Origin: Thermoanaerobacterales bacterium
Lineage (GTDB): Bacteria > Bacillota > Thermosediminibacteria > Thermosediminibacterales > Tepidanaerobacteraceae
DNA length: 16,635 bases
Assembly (NCBI GenBank): GCA_012839145.1
Contig: DUNY01000114.1
Location: 1-16,635 of the forward strand
Direction of reading: 5' to 3'
Under the pieces are notes generated by a model. The model was not told where the DNA came from. It was given only the letters and a program-made list of their open reading frames with translations, and did not search any database. Numbering within the stretch: the stretch's first letter is position 1; every line of letters starts with the position of its first letter. This document shows, piece by piece, positions 1 through 7,785 of this stretch. Both the position numbers and the translations under genes were made by a program.

Positions 1-1
1 A

Positions 2-2284
2 GGGGATGTGGTTGCAAGATTTAAAAGAATGAACGGCTTTAATGTACTCTATCCCATGGGTTGGGACGGCTTTGGCCTTCCAGCGGAAAATGCTGCTATA
101 CAGCACGGTGTTCACCCTTACAAATGGACCTGGAGTAATATTGCCAACATGAGATCACAGTTAAAGCAGCTAGGCTTGAGTTATGATTGGGATAGAGAAG
201 TGGCCACATGTCATCCCGAATATTATAAATGGACTCAATGGTTCTTTTTACTATTATACAATAGGGGCTTAGCATATCGTAAAAAAGCTGTTGTAAACTG
301 GTGCCCGTCCTGTGCAACGGTTTTGGCCAATGAACAGGTAGTTAATGGAGCATGTGAGCGTTGCAAATCGGAAGTTATTAAAAAAGAACTTGAGCAGTGG
401 TTCTTTAAGATAACTGATTATGCCGATGAGCTTTTAAATGATTTAGAAAAACTACCAGGCTGGCCTGATAAAGTTAAAGCTATGCAGCAAAATTGGATCG
501 GCAGAAGTGAAGGTGTGGAGTTTTCCTTTACAGCCGAGAAAACCGGTGACAAAATACCGGTATTTACTACCAGACCGGATACGGTGTATGGGGTTTCATA
601 TATGGTTTTGGCGCCGGAACATCCATTGGTGGATACTCTTTCGGCAGGAACCGAGTACGAAAGTGCTGTTAAAAGCTTTAAAAACAAGATGGGAAAATAC
701 AATGAAATAGACAGAACCTCCACTGAGACTGAAAAGGAAGGTATGTTTATCGGAGCTTATGCTATAAACCCAATGAATGACGAAAAAGTACCTATTTGGA
801 TAGCAAACTATGTATTGATGGGTTATGGCACCGGAGCGGTTATGGGGGTTCCCGCCCATGACCAGCGGGACTTTGAATTTGCAAAAAAATATGACTTACC
901 TATAAAAGTGGTTATTTCTCCGGAAGAACAGCTCCTGAATTCTGATGAAATGACGGAGGCCTTTGTAGATGAGGGCATCTTGGTAAACTCCGATCGGTTT
1001 AACGGTTTGAACAACCTGGAGGCAATCACATCCATTGGTCAATACATGAGTGATGCAGGTATCGGAGAGTTCAAAGTAAACTTTAAACTTAGAGACTGGC
1101 TGATTTCCCGACAGAGATACTGGGGTGCTCCAATACCGATGGTTTATTGCGATAAATGCGGCGTAGTTCCTGTGCCTGAACATGATTTGCCTGTACTTTT
1201 GCCGGAAGATGTGGAATTTAACCCAAGAGGCACTTCGCCATTACAGGAATGTCATGAATTCTTACACACAACCTGCCCCAAATGTCATGGACCGGCTCAA
1301 AGAGAAACGGACACTATGGATACTTTTATGTGTTCTTCATGGTACTTTTACAGGTATACCGATGCCAGGAATGAAAAGTCTGCTTTTGACAAGCAAAAGG
1401 TCAATTACTGGATGCCCGTAGACCAATATATTGGCGGTGTGGAACATGCTATACTGCATCTGATGTACTCTAGGTTTTTCCATAAAGTCACCCGTGATGC
1501 AGGCCTAGTTGAAGCTGATGAGCCTTTTGAGAACCTGCTTACCCAGGGAATGGTATTAAAAGATGGAGTAAAGATGTCAAAATCTCTTGGAAATACTGTG
1601 AGTCCTGGAGAAATTATAGAGAAATACGGAGCCGACACCGCCAGACTGTTCATCCTTTTTGCCGCTCCACCGGAAAGAGATCTGGAGTGGAGTGACCAAG
1701 GCGTGGAAGGATGCTATAGATTTCTCCAAAAGGTATTTCGGCTGGTGCAAGAACTATCCCACAAATTAAGTGATGGGGAAAGGGTAGAGAAATATGACCG
1801 AGACATACGGCGGCTTATCCATAAGACCATTAAGAAAGTAACAGAAGATGTCAGTGAAAGGTTTAACTTTAATACAGCTATTAGTGCCATTATGGAAATG
1901 GTAAACGGATTGAACGCTCATAAAGACAGCGGCGTTTCCAAGGTTGTAATAAAAGAAGCTTTAGATAATCTCCTTTTGCTGCTCGCTCCCTTTGCCCCTC
2001 ACATAACGGAGGAGCTATGGCATGATTTGGGTCATAAAAAGAGTATCCACATGATGCCCTGGCCCAAATATGATGTGGAGGCTCTTGTGCAAGATGAGAT
2101 AGAAATAGTGGTGCAAGTCAACGGAAAAGTACGGGATAAAATGAACATCTCCGCTGAAGCTAATGAAGATGAAATGCGAGAGGCAGCACTGAAACAAGAA
2201 AAGCTCGTATCTTTTCTAGAGGGTAAGAAAATAGTAAAGGTGATTACCGTGCCAAAGAAACTGGTAAATATAGTGGTAAAGTAA
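2..2284 (+). CDS. leuS: Leucyl-tRNA synthetase, 5'-truncated by the window edge
   Basis: Class I aminoacyl-tRNA synthetase that charges tRNA-Leu with leucine in the cytosol. The frame is open from base 2 (Gly-Asp-Val-Val-Ala-Arg), which matches the stretch just after the HIGH motif in bacterial LeuRS. About 60 N-terminal residues, including HIGH, therefore lie upstream, and the GTG at base 8 is not the real start. Visible parts in order: the [14 protein letters not shown] segment; a zinc-type cysteine cluster (CPSC...CERC); the CP1 editing domain with TTRPDTVYG and [15 protein letters not shown]; a second cysteine cluster (CDKC...CPKC); the KMSKS loop at about bases 1571-1585; the anticodon-binding helical domain; and the C-terminal domain with [11 protein letters not shown]. 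Nothing in the visible part is broken. It is followed by its own terminator. Identification is secure. Confidence 0.97.
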   Translation, partial: GDVVARFKRMNGFNVLYPMGWDGFGLPAENAAIQHGVHPYKWTWSNIANMRSQLKQLGLSYDWDREVATCHPEYYKWTQWFFLLLYNRGLAYRKKAVVNWCPSCATVLANEQVVNGACERCKSEVIKKELEQWFFKITDYADELLNDLEKLPGWPDKVKAMQQNWIGRSEGVEFSFTAEKTGDKIPVFTTRPDTVYGVSYMVLAPEHPLVDTLSAGTEYESAVKSFKNKMGKYNEIDRTSTETEKEGMFIGAYAINPMNDEKVPIWIANYVLMGYGTGAVMGVPAHDQRDFEFAKKYDLPIKVVISPEEQLLNSDEMTEAFVDEGILVNSDRFNGLNNLEAITSIGQYMSDAGIGEFKVNFKLRDWLISRQRYWGAPIPMVYCDKCGVVPVPEHDLPVLLPEDVEFNPRGTSPLQECHEFLHTTCPKCHGPAQRETDTMDTFMCSSWYFYRYTDARNEKSAFDKQKVNYWMPVDQYIGGVEHAILHLMYSRFFHKVTRDAGLVEADEPFENLLTQGMVLKDGVKMSKSLGNTVSPGEIIEKYGADTARLFILFAAPPERDLEWSDQGVEGCYRFLQKVFRLVQELSHKLSDGERVEKYDRDIRRLIHKTIKKVTEDVSERFNFNTAISAIMEMVNGLNAHKDSGVSKVVIKEALDNLLLLLAPFAPHITEELWHDLGHKKSIHMMPWPKYDVEALVQDEIEIVVQVNGKVRDKMNISAEANEDEMREAALKQEKLVSFLEGKKIVKVITVPKKLVNIVVK

Positions 2285-2308
2285 GGAACTTATTATTCTA
2301 TGTTTATG

Positions 2309-2343
2309 GAGCTTAGCTGAATAATTCAGTTGGGCTCTTTTTT
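2309..2343 (+). terminator. Intrinsic terminator of leuS
   Basis: A 13-bp stem (2309-2321 with 2325-2337, three G-T wobbles, no mismatch) closes a 3-base TAA loop and is followed at once by six T residues. It sits 25 bases after the leuS stop and before the mgtE promoter, so it should separate the two transcripts. Confidence 0.9.
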
Positions 2344-2354
2344 ATAGAGGATGA

Positions 2355-2383
2355 TTGACTTAACAGTTAAAGTAATATAATAT
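2355..2383 (+). promoter_or_regulatory. Probable sigma-A promoter of mgtE
   Basis: TTGACT at 2355-2360 is followed 17 bases later by TAATAT (2378-2383). An alternative -10, TATAAT at 2376-2381, has a 15-base spacer. Transcription from here would give a leader of about 60 nt before mgtE. That is too short for an M-box magnesium riboswitch, and I see none. Confidence 0.6.
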
Positions 2384-2448
2384 TTACATGCCTTAAACCA
2401 TTAAAAAGGAGGTGAAAGTTTAACGAAAAATACCAAGGAGGAATTAAA

Positions 2449-3780
2449 TTGAAAGTAATATTGAAGCTCATAGAAAATAATCGCTATAAAGAAGCGCGCT
2501 CCCGATTGACACAAAAAAATGTGGTTGATGTAGCATATTTTTTGGAGGAAATACCGAGAAAAAAATCCCTGGTAGTTTTCCGAATACTACCCAAGGACTT
2601 TGGAGCTGAAGTATTTTCTTATATGTCTCGGGAACAGCAAAAATATATCGCAGAAAATATTACTGATAAAGAAATTCAGTTAATTCTCAATAAACTTTTA
2701 ATCGATGATACCGTTGATTTCTTAGAAGAAATGCCTGCGAATTTTGTAAAAAAAGTATTGAGAAATACCGATTATAATACAAGAAAACTATTAAACCAAT
2801 TTTTAAGCTATCCGGAATATTCTTCGGGGAGCATCATGACCATTGAATATGTAGATCTTAAAAAGGAAATGAATGTAGAACAAGCCTTGGAACATGTTAA
2901 AATGACCGGTATAGATAAAGAAACAATAGATACCTGTTATGTAATAGACAATAACCGTCGACTTGAAGGTATTGTTCCCTTGAGGAGGCTCGTTTTAAGT
3001 GAACATGATGCATTAGTAGAAGAAATAATGGATCGAAACATCATATATACTCATACTTTTGAAGATCAGGAAGATGTTGCTACTAAATTTAAGAAATATG
3101 ATCTTATTTCAATGCCTGTAGTGGATAGGGAAAATCGTTTGGTAGGAATAATAACAATTGACGACATCTTGGATATAATTGAAGAGGAAGCTACTGAAGA
3201 CTTCCAGCGGATGGCAGGAATAGAACCTACTGAAGAGGAATACTTAAAAACCAGTATTTTGACCCTATCAAAACATAGAGTGACATGGCTATTGATATTA
3301 ATGATTTCAGCTACTTTTACCGGGAACATTATAAAACAGTACGAAGATGTTTTGCAATCGGCAGTTTTATTGGCAGCATTTATACCGATGCTGATGGATA
3401 CTGGAGGTAATGCTGGTTCCCAGTCCTCAACTCTTGTTATTAGGGGCATTGCATTAGGCGAAATTGACATCAAAGATACTGGCAAAATAATAATTAAAGA
3501 ATTTTTAGTTGGGATTATTGTAGGAGCAGTTTTAACCTTAGTTAACTTTCTGAGACTATATTTTTTGGAAAAGGTAAGTTTTTTGATTTCAGTTGCAGTA
3601 TGTGTTAGCCTGTTTGTAACAATACTTCTTGCAAAAGTTGTAGGTGGTGTACTGCCGATAATCGCCAAGAGGTTTGAAGTAGACCCTGCAATCATGGCAG
3701 GCCCGTTAATAACTACTATAGTAGATGCCGTAGCTTTGATGGTATATTTTTATATTGCTACTACTCTTTTAAATCTCTGA
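2449..3780 (+). CDS. mgtE: MgtE-family magnesium transporter
   Basis: Mg2+ channel/transporter of the cytoplasmic membrane, 443 residues, about the normal length. An N-terminal helical MgtE_N domain (about residues 1-125) is followed by two CBS domains (about 130-255) that in this family sense cytosolic Mg2+ and gate the pore. About five membrane segments follow (from about residue 275). Family hallmarks are the PMLMDTGGNAGSQ segment at the start of the pore domain and the DPAIMAGPL...TTIVDAVAL segment near the C-terminus. Asp426 of the latter matches the pore aspartate that binds Mg2+ in characterised MgtE. The start is TTG at 2449 with AAGGAGG ending 7 bases upstream; the next upstream in-frame codon of note is a stop at 2413. 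Monocistronic by context, with a terminator and promoter upstream and promoters for the next gene downstream. Confidence 0.96.
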   Translation: MKVILKLIENNRYKEARSRLTQKNVVDVAYFLEEIPRKKSLVVFRILPKDFGAEVFSYMSREQQKYIAENITDKEIQLILNKLLIDDTVDFLEEMPANFVKKVLRNTDYNTRKLLNQFLSYPEYSSGSIMTIEYVDLKKEMNVEQALEHVKMTGIDKETIDTCYVIDNNRRLEGIVPLRRLVLSEHDALVEEIMDRNIIYTHTFEDQEDVATKFKKYDLISMPVVDRENRLVGIITIDDILDIIEEEATEDFQRMAGIEPTEEEYLKTSILTLSKHRVTWLLILMISATFTGNIIKQYEDVLQSAVLLAAFIPMLMDTGGNAGSQSSTLVIRGIALGEIDIKDTGKIIIKEFLVGIIVGAVLTLVNFLRLYFLEKVSFLISVAVCVSLFVTILLAKVVGGVLPIIAKRFEVDPAIMAGPLITTIVDAVALMVYFYIATTLLNL

Positions 3781-3804
3781 CAAGTATAGTCCTGTAATAT
3801 TGTT

Positions 3805-3848
3805 TTGAGTTATAAAGTAAGGTAAAATAATATTGTGTAGAACAATAT
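3805..3848 (+). promoter_or_regulatory. Candidate promoter with operator-like inverted repeat, upstream of smsC
   Basis: TTGAGT at 3805-3810 and TAATAT at 3828-3833 have a 17-base spacer. A perfect 7-bp inverted repeat, ATATTGT (3830-3836) and ACAATAT (3842-3848) separated by GTAGA, overlaps the -10 and the expected start of transcription. The element TAATATTGT also occurs at 3795-3803, exactly 33 bp before the copy at 3828-3836. This looks like a repressor site for the Fe-S/selenium operon, but the regulator is unknown and the region is AT-rich, so chance similarity is possible. Confidence 0.45.
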
Positions 3849-3869
3849 ATGGATATTTTTTCTTCAAAA

Positions 3870-3898
3870 TTGATTTTACAGCATGATTATTATTATAT
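3870..3898 (+). promoter_or_regulatory. Second candidate promoter upstream of smsC
   Basis: TTGATT at 3870-3875 and TTATAT at 3893-3898 are separated by 17 bases, about 45 bases before the smsC start. It could act with or instead of the promoter at 3805. The sequence is very AT-rich, so the match is only suggestive. Confidence 0.4.
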
Positions 3899-3941
3899 TC
3901 CATGTTAAAAAAATCATATATCTGAAAAGAGGTTGAAAATC

Positions 3942-4679
3942 ATGTTAAAATTGGAATCTGTTGACCTTAACGTATCAAACGGTCATGAAGACTTTTCAAT
4001 ATTAAAGGGCATAGACTTGGAGCTTGAAGATAATAAGTTCTACGCCTTGACCGGTCCTAACGGTGGTGGCAAGACTTCTCTAGCCAAGGTAATTATGGGT
4101 ATTTACAAAAACAACAAAGGAAAAATTTTCTTTGACGGCTTAGATATAACGAATCTAAGCATAACAGAACGTGCCAAGGCAGGCATTAGTTACGCTTTTC
4201 AAAATCCGCCCAGGTTTAAGGGCATGAAGATCGAAGAACTTTTGAAAATATCAGCTGATAACAATTCATTAAGGGCACGACTACGGGCTGTAGGCTTGTG
4301 TCCTCAGGATTACCTTGACAGGGAATGTGATACAAGCCTTTCCGGTGGTGAGATGAAGAGAATCGAGCTGGCCACGGTCCTTTCCAGACCGTCTAAGGTA
4401 GTAATGTATGATGAACCGGAGGCCGGTGTGGATTTATGGAGTTTTGAAAGTCTTTTGCAGCTGATCAGAAACTATCATAAAAAAGGTAATGTAATAAGTA
4501 TCGTTATCACCCATCATGAGAGAGTTCTGTCTTTGGCAGACGAAATAATTCTCTTAGCTGATGGAAAGATAACCGAAAGAGGTCCCAGGGAGAAAGTATT
4601 GCCATTGATACAGAAGGAATCAAGATGCTGCTGGCAAGCAAACTGCGGAGGTAATGATGATGAAATTGAATGCTATTGA
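3942..4679 (+). CDS. smsC: SufC-like ABC ATPase of a two-gene Fe-S assembly system
   Basis: Soluble ABC-type ATPase of the SUF family (245 residues), which powers conformational change in a SufB-type scaffold during Fe-S cluster assembly. Visible motifs: Walker A GPNGGGKT at residues 38-45, Q-loop in YAFQNPP, signature LSGGE at 133-137, Walker B ending in Asp157-Glu158, and switch His191. The text after Walker B reads DEPEAGVD, where classical SufC has DEIDSGLD. With only a short SufB/D-like partner and no SufS, SufU or SufD nearby, this fits the minimal SUF-like (SMS) type rather than a full suf operon. ATG at 3942 is preferred over an in-frame TTG at 3933, because the AGAGG site at 3928-3932 abuts the TTG and stands 9 bases from the ATG. 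It overlaps smsB by 20 bases. sufC is an acceptable alternative name. Confidence 0.88.
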   Translation: MLKLESVDLNVSNGHEDFSILKGIDLELEDNKFYALTGPNGGGKTSLAKVIMGIYKNNKGKIFFDGLDITNLSITERAKAGISYAFQNPPRFKGMKIEELLKISADNNSLRARLRAVGLCPQDYLDRECDTSLSGGEMKRIELATVLSRPSKVVMYDEPEAGVDLWSFESLLQLIRNYHKKGNVISIVITHHERVLSLADEIILLADGKITERGPREKVLPLIQKESRCCWQANCGGNDDEIECY

Positions 4680-5583
4680 GAATGAACTTTTAAAAAACGT
4701 TGCTGATTTACACAAAATACCGTCTGGAGCTGTCAACATCAGAAAAAACGGCGAAGGAGTTCTACGCCATTCCACTGCTAATATTGAAGTTCGACCTAAA
4801 TCGGACAAACCTGGTATTGATGTAATAGTTGCTCCAGGCACCAAAAATGAAGCGGTACACATTCCGGTAATGATAACAATGTCCGGAGTTATTGATGTAG
4901 TATATAACACAATTATAATAGGTGAAGGGGCCGATGTAACTGTTGTAGCCGGTTGCGGAATTCACAATTCCGGTTCGGAAAAATCCCAACATGACGGTAT
5001 CCATGAGATAATCGTGAAAAAAGGTGCTCGCATGCGATATATAGAAAAACATTACGGCGAGGGCGAAGGAAGCGGGACAAGAGTACTAAATCCTCAGACT
5101 CTTCTTATAATGGAGGAAAACTCCATGGCCGAAATGGAATTAGTGCAGATAAAAGGCGTTGATAATACAGTCAGAGACACCAAGGCTAAACTTGCCGAAG
5201 GAGCCAGTCTTATTGTGACCGAACGACTCTTAACTCACGGAAATCAGGAGGCCGTTTCTGATATGACCATAGAGCTAAACGGTAAAGGAGCCAATGCTCA
5301 AGTGATTTCCCGTTCAGTAGCAAAGGATACCTCAAAACAGGTTTTCACGCCTGTAGTAATTGCTAGGGCCAACAGCAAAGGCCATGTTGAATGCGACTCC
5401 ATCATAATGGAACAGGGCAAAATTAGTTCCACTCCAGCCATAACCGCAGAACATCCGGATGCTCAATTGACCCATGAAGCTGCTATCGGCAGAATAGCAG
5501 AAGAACAGCTTTTAAAATTAATGACTTTAGGCCTGACTGAAGAAGAAGCCGAAGATGTCATACTACGAGGTTTTCTCCAATGA
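4660..5583 (+). CDS. smsB: SufB/SufD-like Fe-S scaffold protein, short form
   Basis: Partner of the upstream SufC-like ATPase; by family, a beta-helix scaffold on which Fe-S clusters are built. At 307 residues it is much shorter than SufB (about 470) and lacks the long N-terminal region, as expected for the minimal SMS scaffold. The C-terminal core keeps Cys245 in VECDS and Glu273 in THEA. Their spacing matches the Cys405 and Glu434 positions important in E. coli SufB, so it is SufB-like rather than SufD-like. Three consecutive ATG codons stand at 4654, 4657 and 4660. I chose the third because GGAGG at 4647-4651 lies 8 bases from it, but the second is possible. Its start overlaps the end of smsC, and its TGA overlaps the ATG of cobQ, so translation is probably coupled. 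Confidence 0.85.
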   Translation: MKLNAIENELLKNVADLHKIPSGAVNIRKNGEGVLRHSTANIEVRPKSDKPGIDVIVAPGTKNEAVHIPVMITMSGVIDVVYNTIIIGEGADVTVVAGCGIHNSGSEKSQHDGIHEIIVKKGARMRYIEKHYGEGEGSGTRVLNPQTLLIMEENSMAEMELVQIKGVDNTVRDTKAKLAEGASLIVTERLLTHGNQEAVSDMTIELNGKGANAQVISRSVAKDTSKQVFTPVVIARANSKGHVECDSIIMEQGKISSTPAITAEHPDAQLTHEAAIGRIAEEQLLKLMTLGLTEEEAEDVILRGFLQ

Positions 5584-7130
5584 CGGCCCGCTGCATAATG
5601 ATTCAAGGAACCGGGTCTTCCGTGGGAAAAAGCCGGCTGGTTACCGGTCTCTGCAGGGTTTTCAAACAGGACGGTTTCAAAGTAGCACCCTTTAAATCTC
5701 AAAACATGGCACTAAACTCCTTTATAACCCGGGACGGACTGGAAATGGGCAGAGCCCAGGCCACCCAGGCCGAAGCGTGCGGCATGGAGCCGACGGTCCT
5801 GATGAATCCTGTGCTTTTAAAACCCCATTCGGACAAGAACAGTCAGGTGATAGTTAATGGTAAACCTTTCGGCAGCCTTTCAGCAATGGACTATCATGAA
5901 TACAAGCTTAAACTGATAAATTTGGTTAAAGACAGCTACGACAAACTTGCTAGGAATAATGACATAATTGTCATCGAAGGAGCGGGGAGTCCTGCGGAAA
6001 TAAATCTTAGAGAAAGAGACATTGTGAACATGGGCATGGCCGAACTAGTAGATGCTCCGGTGGTCCTGGTGGGAGACATTGATAGGGGCGGAGTTTTTGC
6101 ATCTTTGGCGGGGACGCTGCTTTTATTAAACGATGACGAAAAATCTCGGATCAAAGCCGTTATAATTAACAAGTTTCGGGGGGATTTAAAGCTTTTGGAG
6201 CCCGGTCTTGAAATGCTGGAGGACATAATAAAAAGGCCAGTGCTCGGGGTCGTTCCATATACGGATATATATATAGATGAGGAAGATTCCCCTCAGACAG
6301 AGAGAGAGAGGCTTTTTCAAAAGTATAAAATTGACACTGAACACATAGATGAAGAGGGCAAATTAGTGGTAAAGGTTTTGAGCCTACCTAGAATCACCAA
6401 CTTTACCGACTTTGTACCCTTGGGAGAATTTTCGGGTATAAAGCTGTCATATGTATCCCGAGAAAACATCGGTTATGCTGACCTGGTAATAATTCCCGGA
6501 TCTGAAAACCCTAAGGAAAGCATGGAATTTATAAGGTCCAGAGGTTGGGATAACGAGATCCAAGCCCTTTCTGAAAAGGGTGCGGTGATTTTGGGCATAG
6601 GCAGCAGCTATCCACTTTTAGGGAAAACTCTCAGCTATTCATCGAATAATGAAACAAAGGAAACCATAAAAGGCTTAGACCTTCTTAACATACATGTCAC
6701 ATTACGACAGTTGGATTCAGCCCGGGTATCAGGGGTAGTTTCAGGTGGCTTGCCCGGTTTAGCTGATGTGTTATGCGGAGCAGAAGTAGAAGGTTATCGC
6801 ATATACTCCGGTGATGTTATGTTGCACGGCGAAGAAGATAAATTTATAAAAATCCACGACAACTCAGATAATGCCTTTGACGGAATTATATCAAGAACAG
6901 GGCAGGTTATGGGTACTTTCATACACGGAATCTTCGAAAATGCAGATTTCTCAGTAAGATTTGTGAATTATTTAAGGAATTCCAAGGATGATGAAAATGC
7001 TAACATAATTAACACTAAACATTTTGATTTTAAAAAATTTAAAGAAGCCGAATACGACCGCTGGGCAGATGTAGTTAGGGAAAACTTGGACATAAAAAGG
7101 GTATATGAGATAATGGGAATTGTAGTATAA
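5580..7130 (+). CDS. cobQ: Cobyric acid synthase-like protein with degenerate glutaminase domain
   Basis: CobQ/CbiP family (516 residues, normal length): ATP-dependent amidation of adenosylcobyrinate a,c-diamide in cobalamin synthesis. The N-terminal synthetase domain looks intact: P-loop-like GTGSSVGKS near residue 10, FKSQNMALNS, GRAQATQAEA, EGAGSPAEINL, and DIDRGGVFAS. The C-terminal type 1 glutamine amidotransferase domain is altered. Where the family has GICGGYQMLG, this protein reads GIGSSYPLLG, so Gly341 stands at the nucleophile cysteine position. The usual GYEIH is GYRIY at 405-409. His449 in FIHGIF is retained. It may use free ammonia or have another role. The ATG overlaps the smsB stop (ATGA); a weak GAGG lies about 10 bases upstream. 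No other cobalamin gene or B12 riboswitch is visible. Family assignment is firm; the activity is not. Confidence 0.88.
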   Translation: MTARCIMIQGTGSSVGKSRLVTGLCRVFKQDGFKVAPFKSQNMALNSFITRDGLEMGRAQATQAEACGMEPTVLMNPVLLKPHSDKNSQVIVNGKPFGSLSAMDYHEYKLKLINLVKDSYDKLARNNDIIVIEGAGSPAEINLRERDIVNMGMAELVDAPVVLVGDIDRGGVFASLAGTLLLLNDDEKSRIKAVIINKFRGDLKLLEPGLEMLEDIIKRPVLGVVPYTDIYIDEEDSPQTERERLFQKYKIDTEHIDEEGKLVVKVLSLPRITNFTDFVPLGEFSGIKLSYVSRENIGYADLVIIPGSENPKESMEFIRSRGWDNEIQALSEKGAVILGIGSSYPLLGKTLSYSSNNETKETIKGLDLLNIHVTLRQLDSARVSGVVSGGLPGLADVLCGAEVEGYRIYSGDVMLHGEEDKFIKIHDNSDNAFDGIISRTGQVMGTFIHGIFENADFSVRFVNYLRNSKDDENANIINTKHFDFKKFKEAEYDRWADVVRENLDIKRVYEIMGIVV

Positions 7131-7151
7131 GACAACCGAGGAGTGATGGAA

Positions 7152-7772
7152 GTGTTTGATTTCAGTAAAAGGGAAAAAATACTCTTAGGTATTTTACTGG
7201 TGTTATTCATTTCTATTGGTGCCATTACATATTATGCCTTTTTCAGAGAGTCACCTGAAATAGCTTTTAAGCTGCAGGAAGAGCCAGCGATTCCGGTGAC
7301 GGCTCCTGTCGTGGAGACCGAGGAAATAGTGATTCATGTTGCCGGTGCAGTAAAAAACCCCGGAGTATATACCTTGGAAGAAGGAAAAAGAGTAAAGGAT
7401 GCCATAGAAGTAGCCGGAGGTCATCTTCCGGAAGCTGATATTTTACGACTGAATCTGGCTCAGAAACTGCATGATGAGGATAAATTATATGTTCCAAAGA
7501 TAGGGGAAACCTCTGAACAATCTGATGCAGAAAGCCCTTCCTATGGGGCTACGGTGGGTGTAAGTTCCAAAAGTGACGGTAAAATAGATATTAATACAGC
7601 CGGTGAAACTGAATTAACTCAATTACCCGGCATTGGCTCCGTGACAGCACAGAAAATCTTAGATTACAGAAAAGCCAATGGTTCATTTAAGACCATAGAT
7701 GACATAAAAAATGTGTCAGGAATAGGAGATAAAAAATTTGAACAAATCAAAGATAAAATCAAAGTGCGATAA
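7152..7772 (+). CDS. comEA: ComEA-family DNA-binding protein (SLBB + helix-hairpin-helix)
   Basis: Membrane-anchored double-stranded DNA receptor of the competence machinery in Firmicutes. The order is typical: a short basic N-terminus; one membrane segment (about residues 9-30, rich in Leu, Ile and Phe); a linker; an SLBB domain (about 58-116) with VIHVAGAVKNPGVY; a Ser-rich linker; and a C-terminal tandem helix-hairpin-helix domain with INTAGETELTQLPGIG and NVSGIGDKKFEQI. About 206 residues, normal for the family. Start: GAGGAG at 7138-7143 is 8 bases from GTG 7152 but only 2 from ATG 7146 and overlaps GTG 7143. GTG 7152 is therefore preferred; ATG 7146 would add two residues. No comEB or comEC is in the window. 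The gene lies 21 bp after cobQ and 13 bp before selD, so it is probably co-transcribed with both. Confidence 0.92.
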   Translation: MFDFSKREKILLGILLVLFISIGAITYYAFFRESPEIAFKLQEEPAIPVTAPVVETEEIVIHVAGAVKNPGVYTLEEGKRVKDAIEVAGGHLPEADILRLNLAQKLHDEDKLYVPKIGETSEQSDAESPSYGATVGVSSKSDGKIDINTAGETELTQLPGIGSVTAQKILDYRKANGSFKTIDDIKNVSGIGDKKFEQIKDKIKVR

Positions 7773-7785
7773 GGAGGTGGCTTTC

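Noticed and set aside
2384..2448. M-box magnesium riboswitch before mgtE
   Set aside because: The leader between the promoter and the start is only about 60 nt, and no matching structure is visible.
3066..3695. 209-codon minus-strand open frame inside mgtE
   Set aside because: It is antisense to conserved MgtE sequence, with no recognisable protein features; a frame shadow.
5440..5580. Cobalamin riboswitch before cobQ
   Set aside because: cobQ starts inside the smsB stop codon, so the upstream bases are coding and no B12-box is seen.
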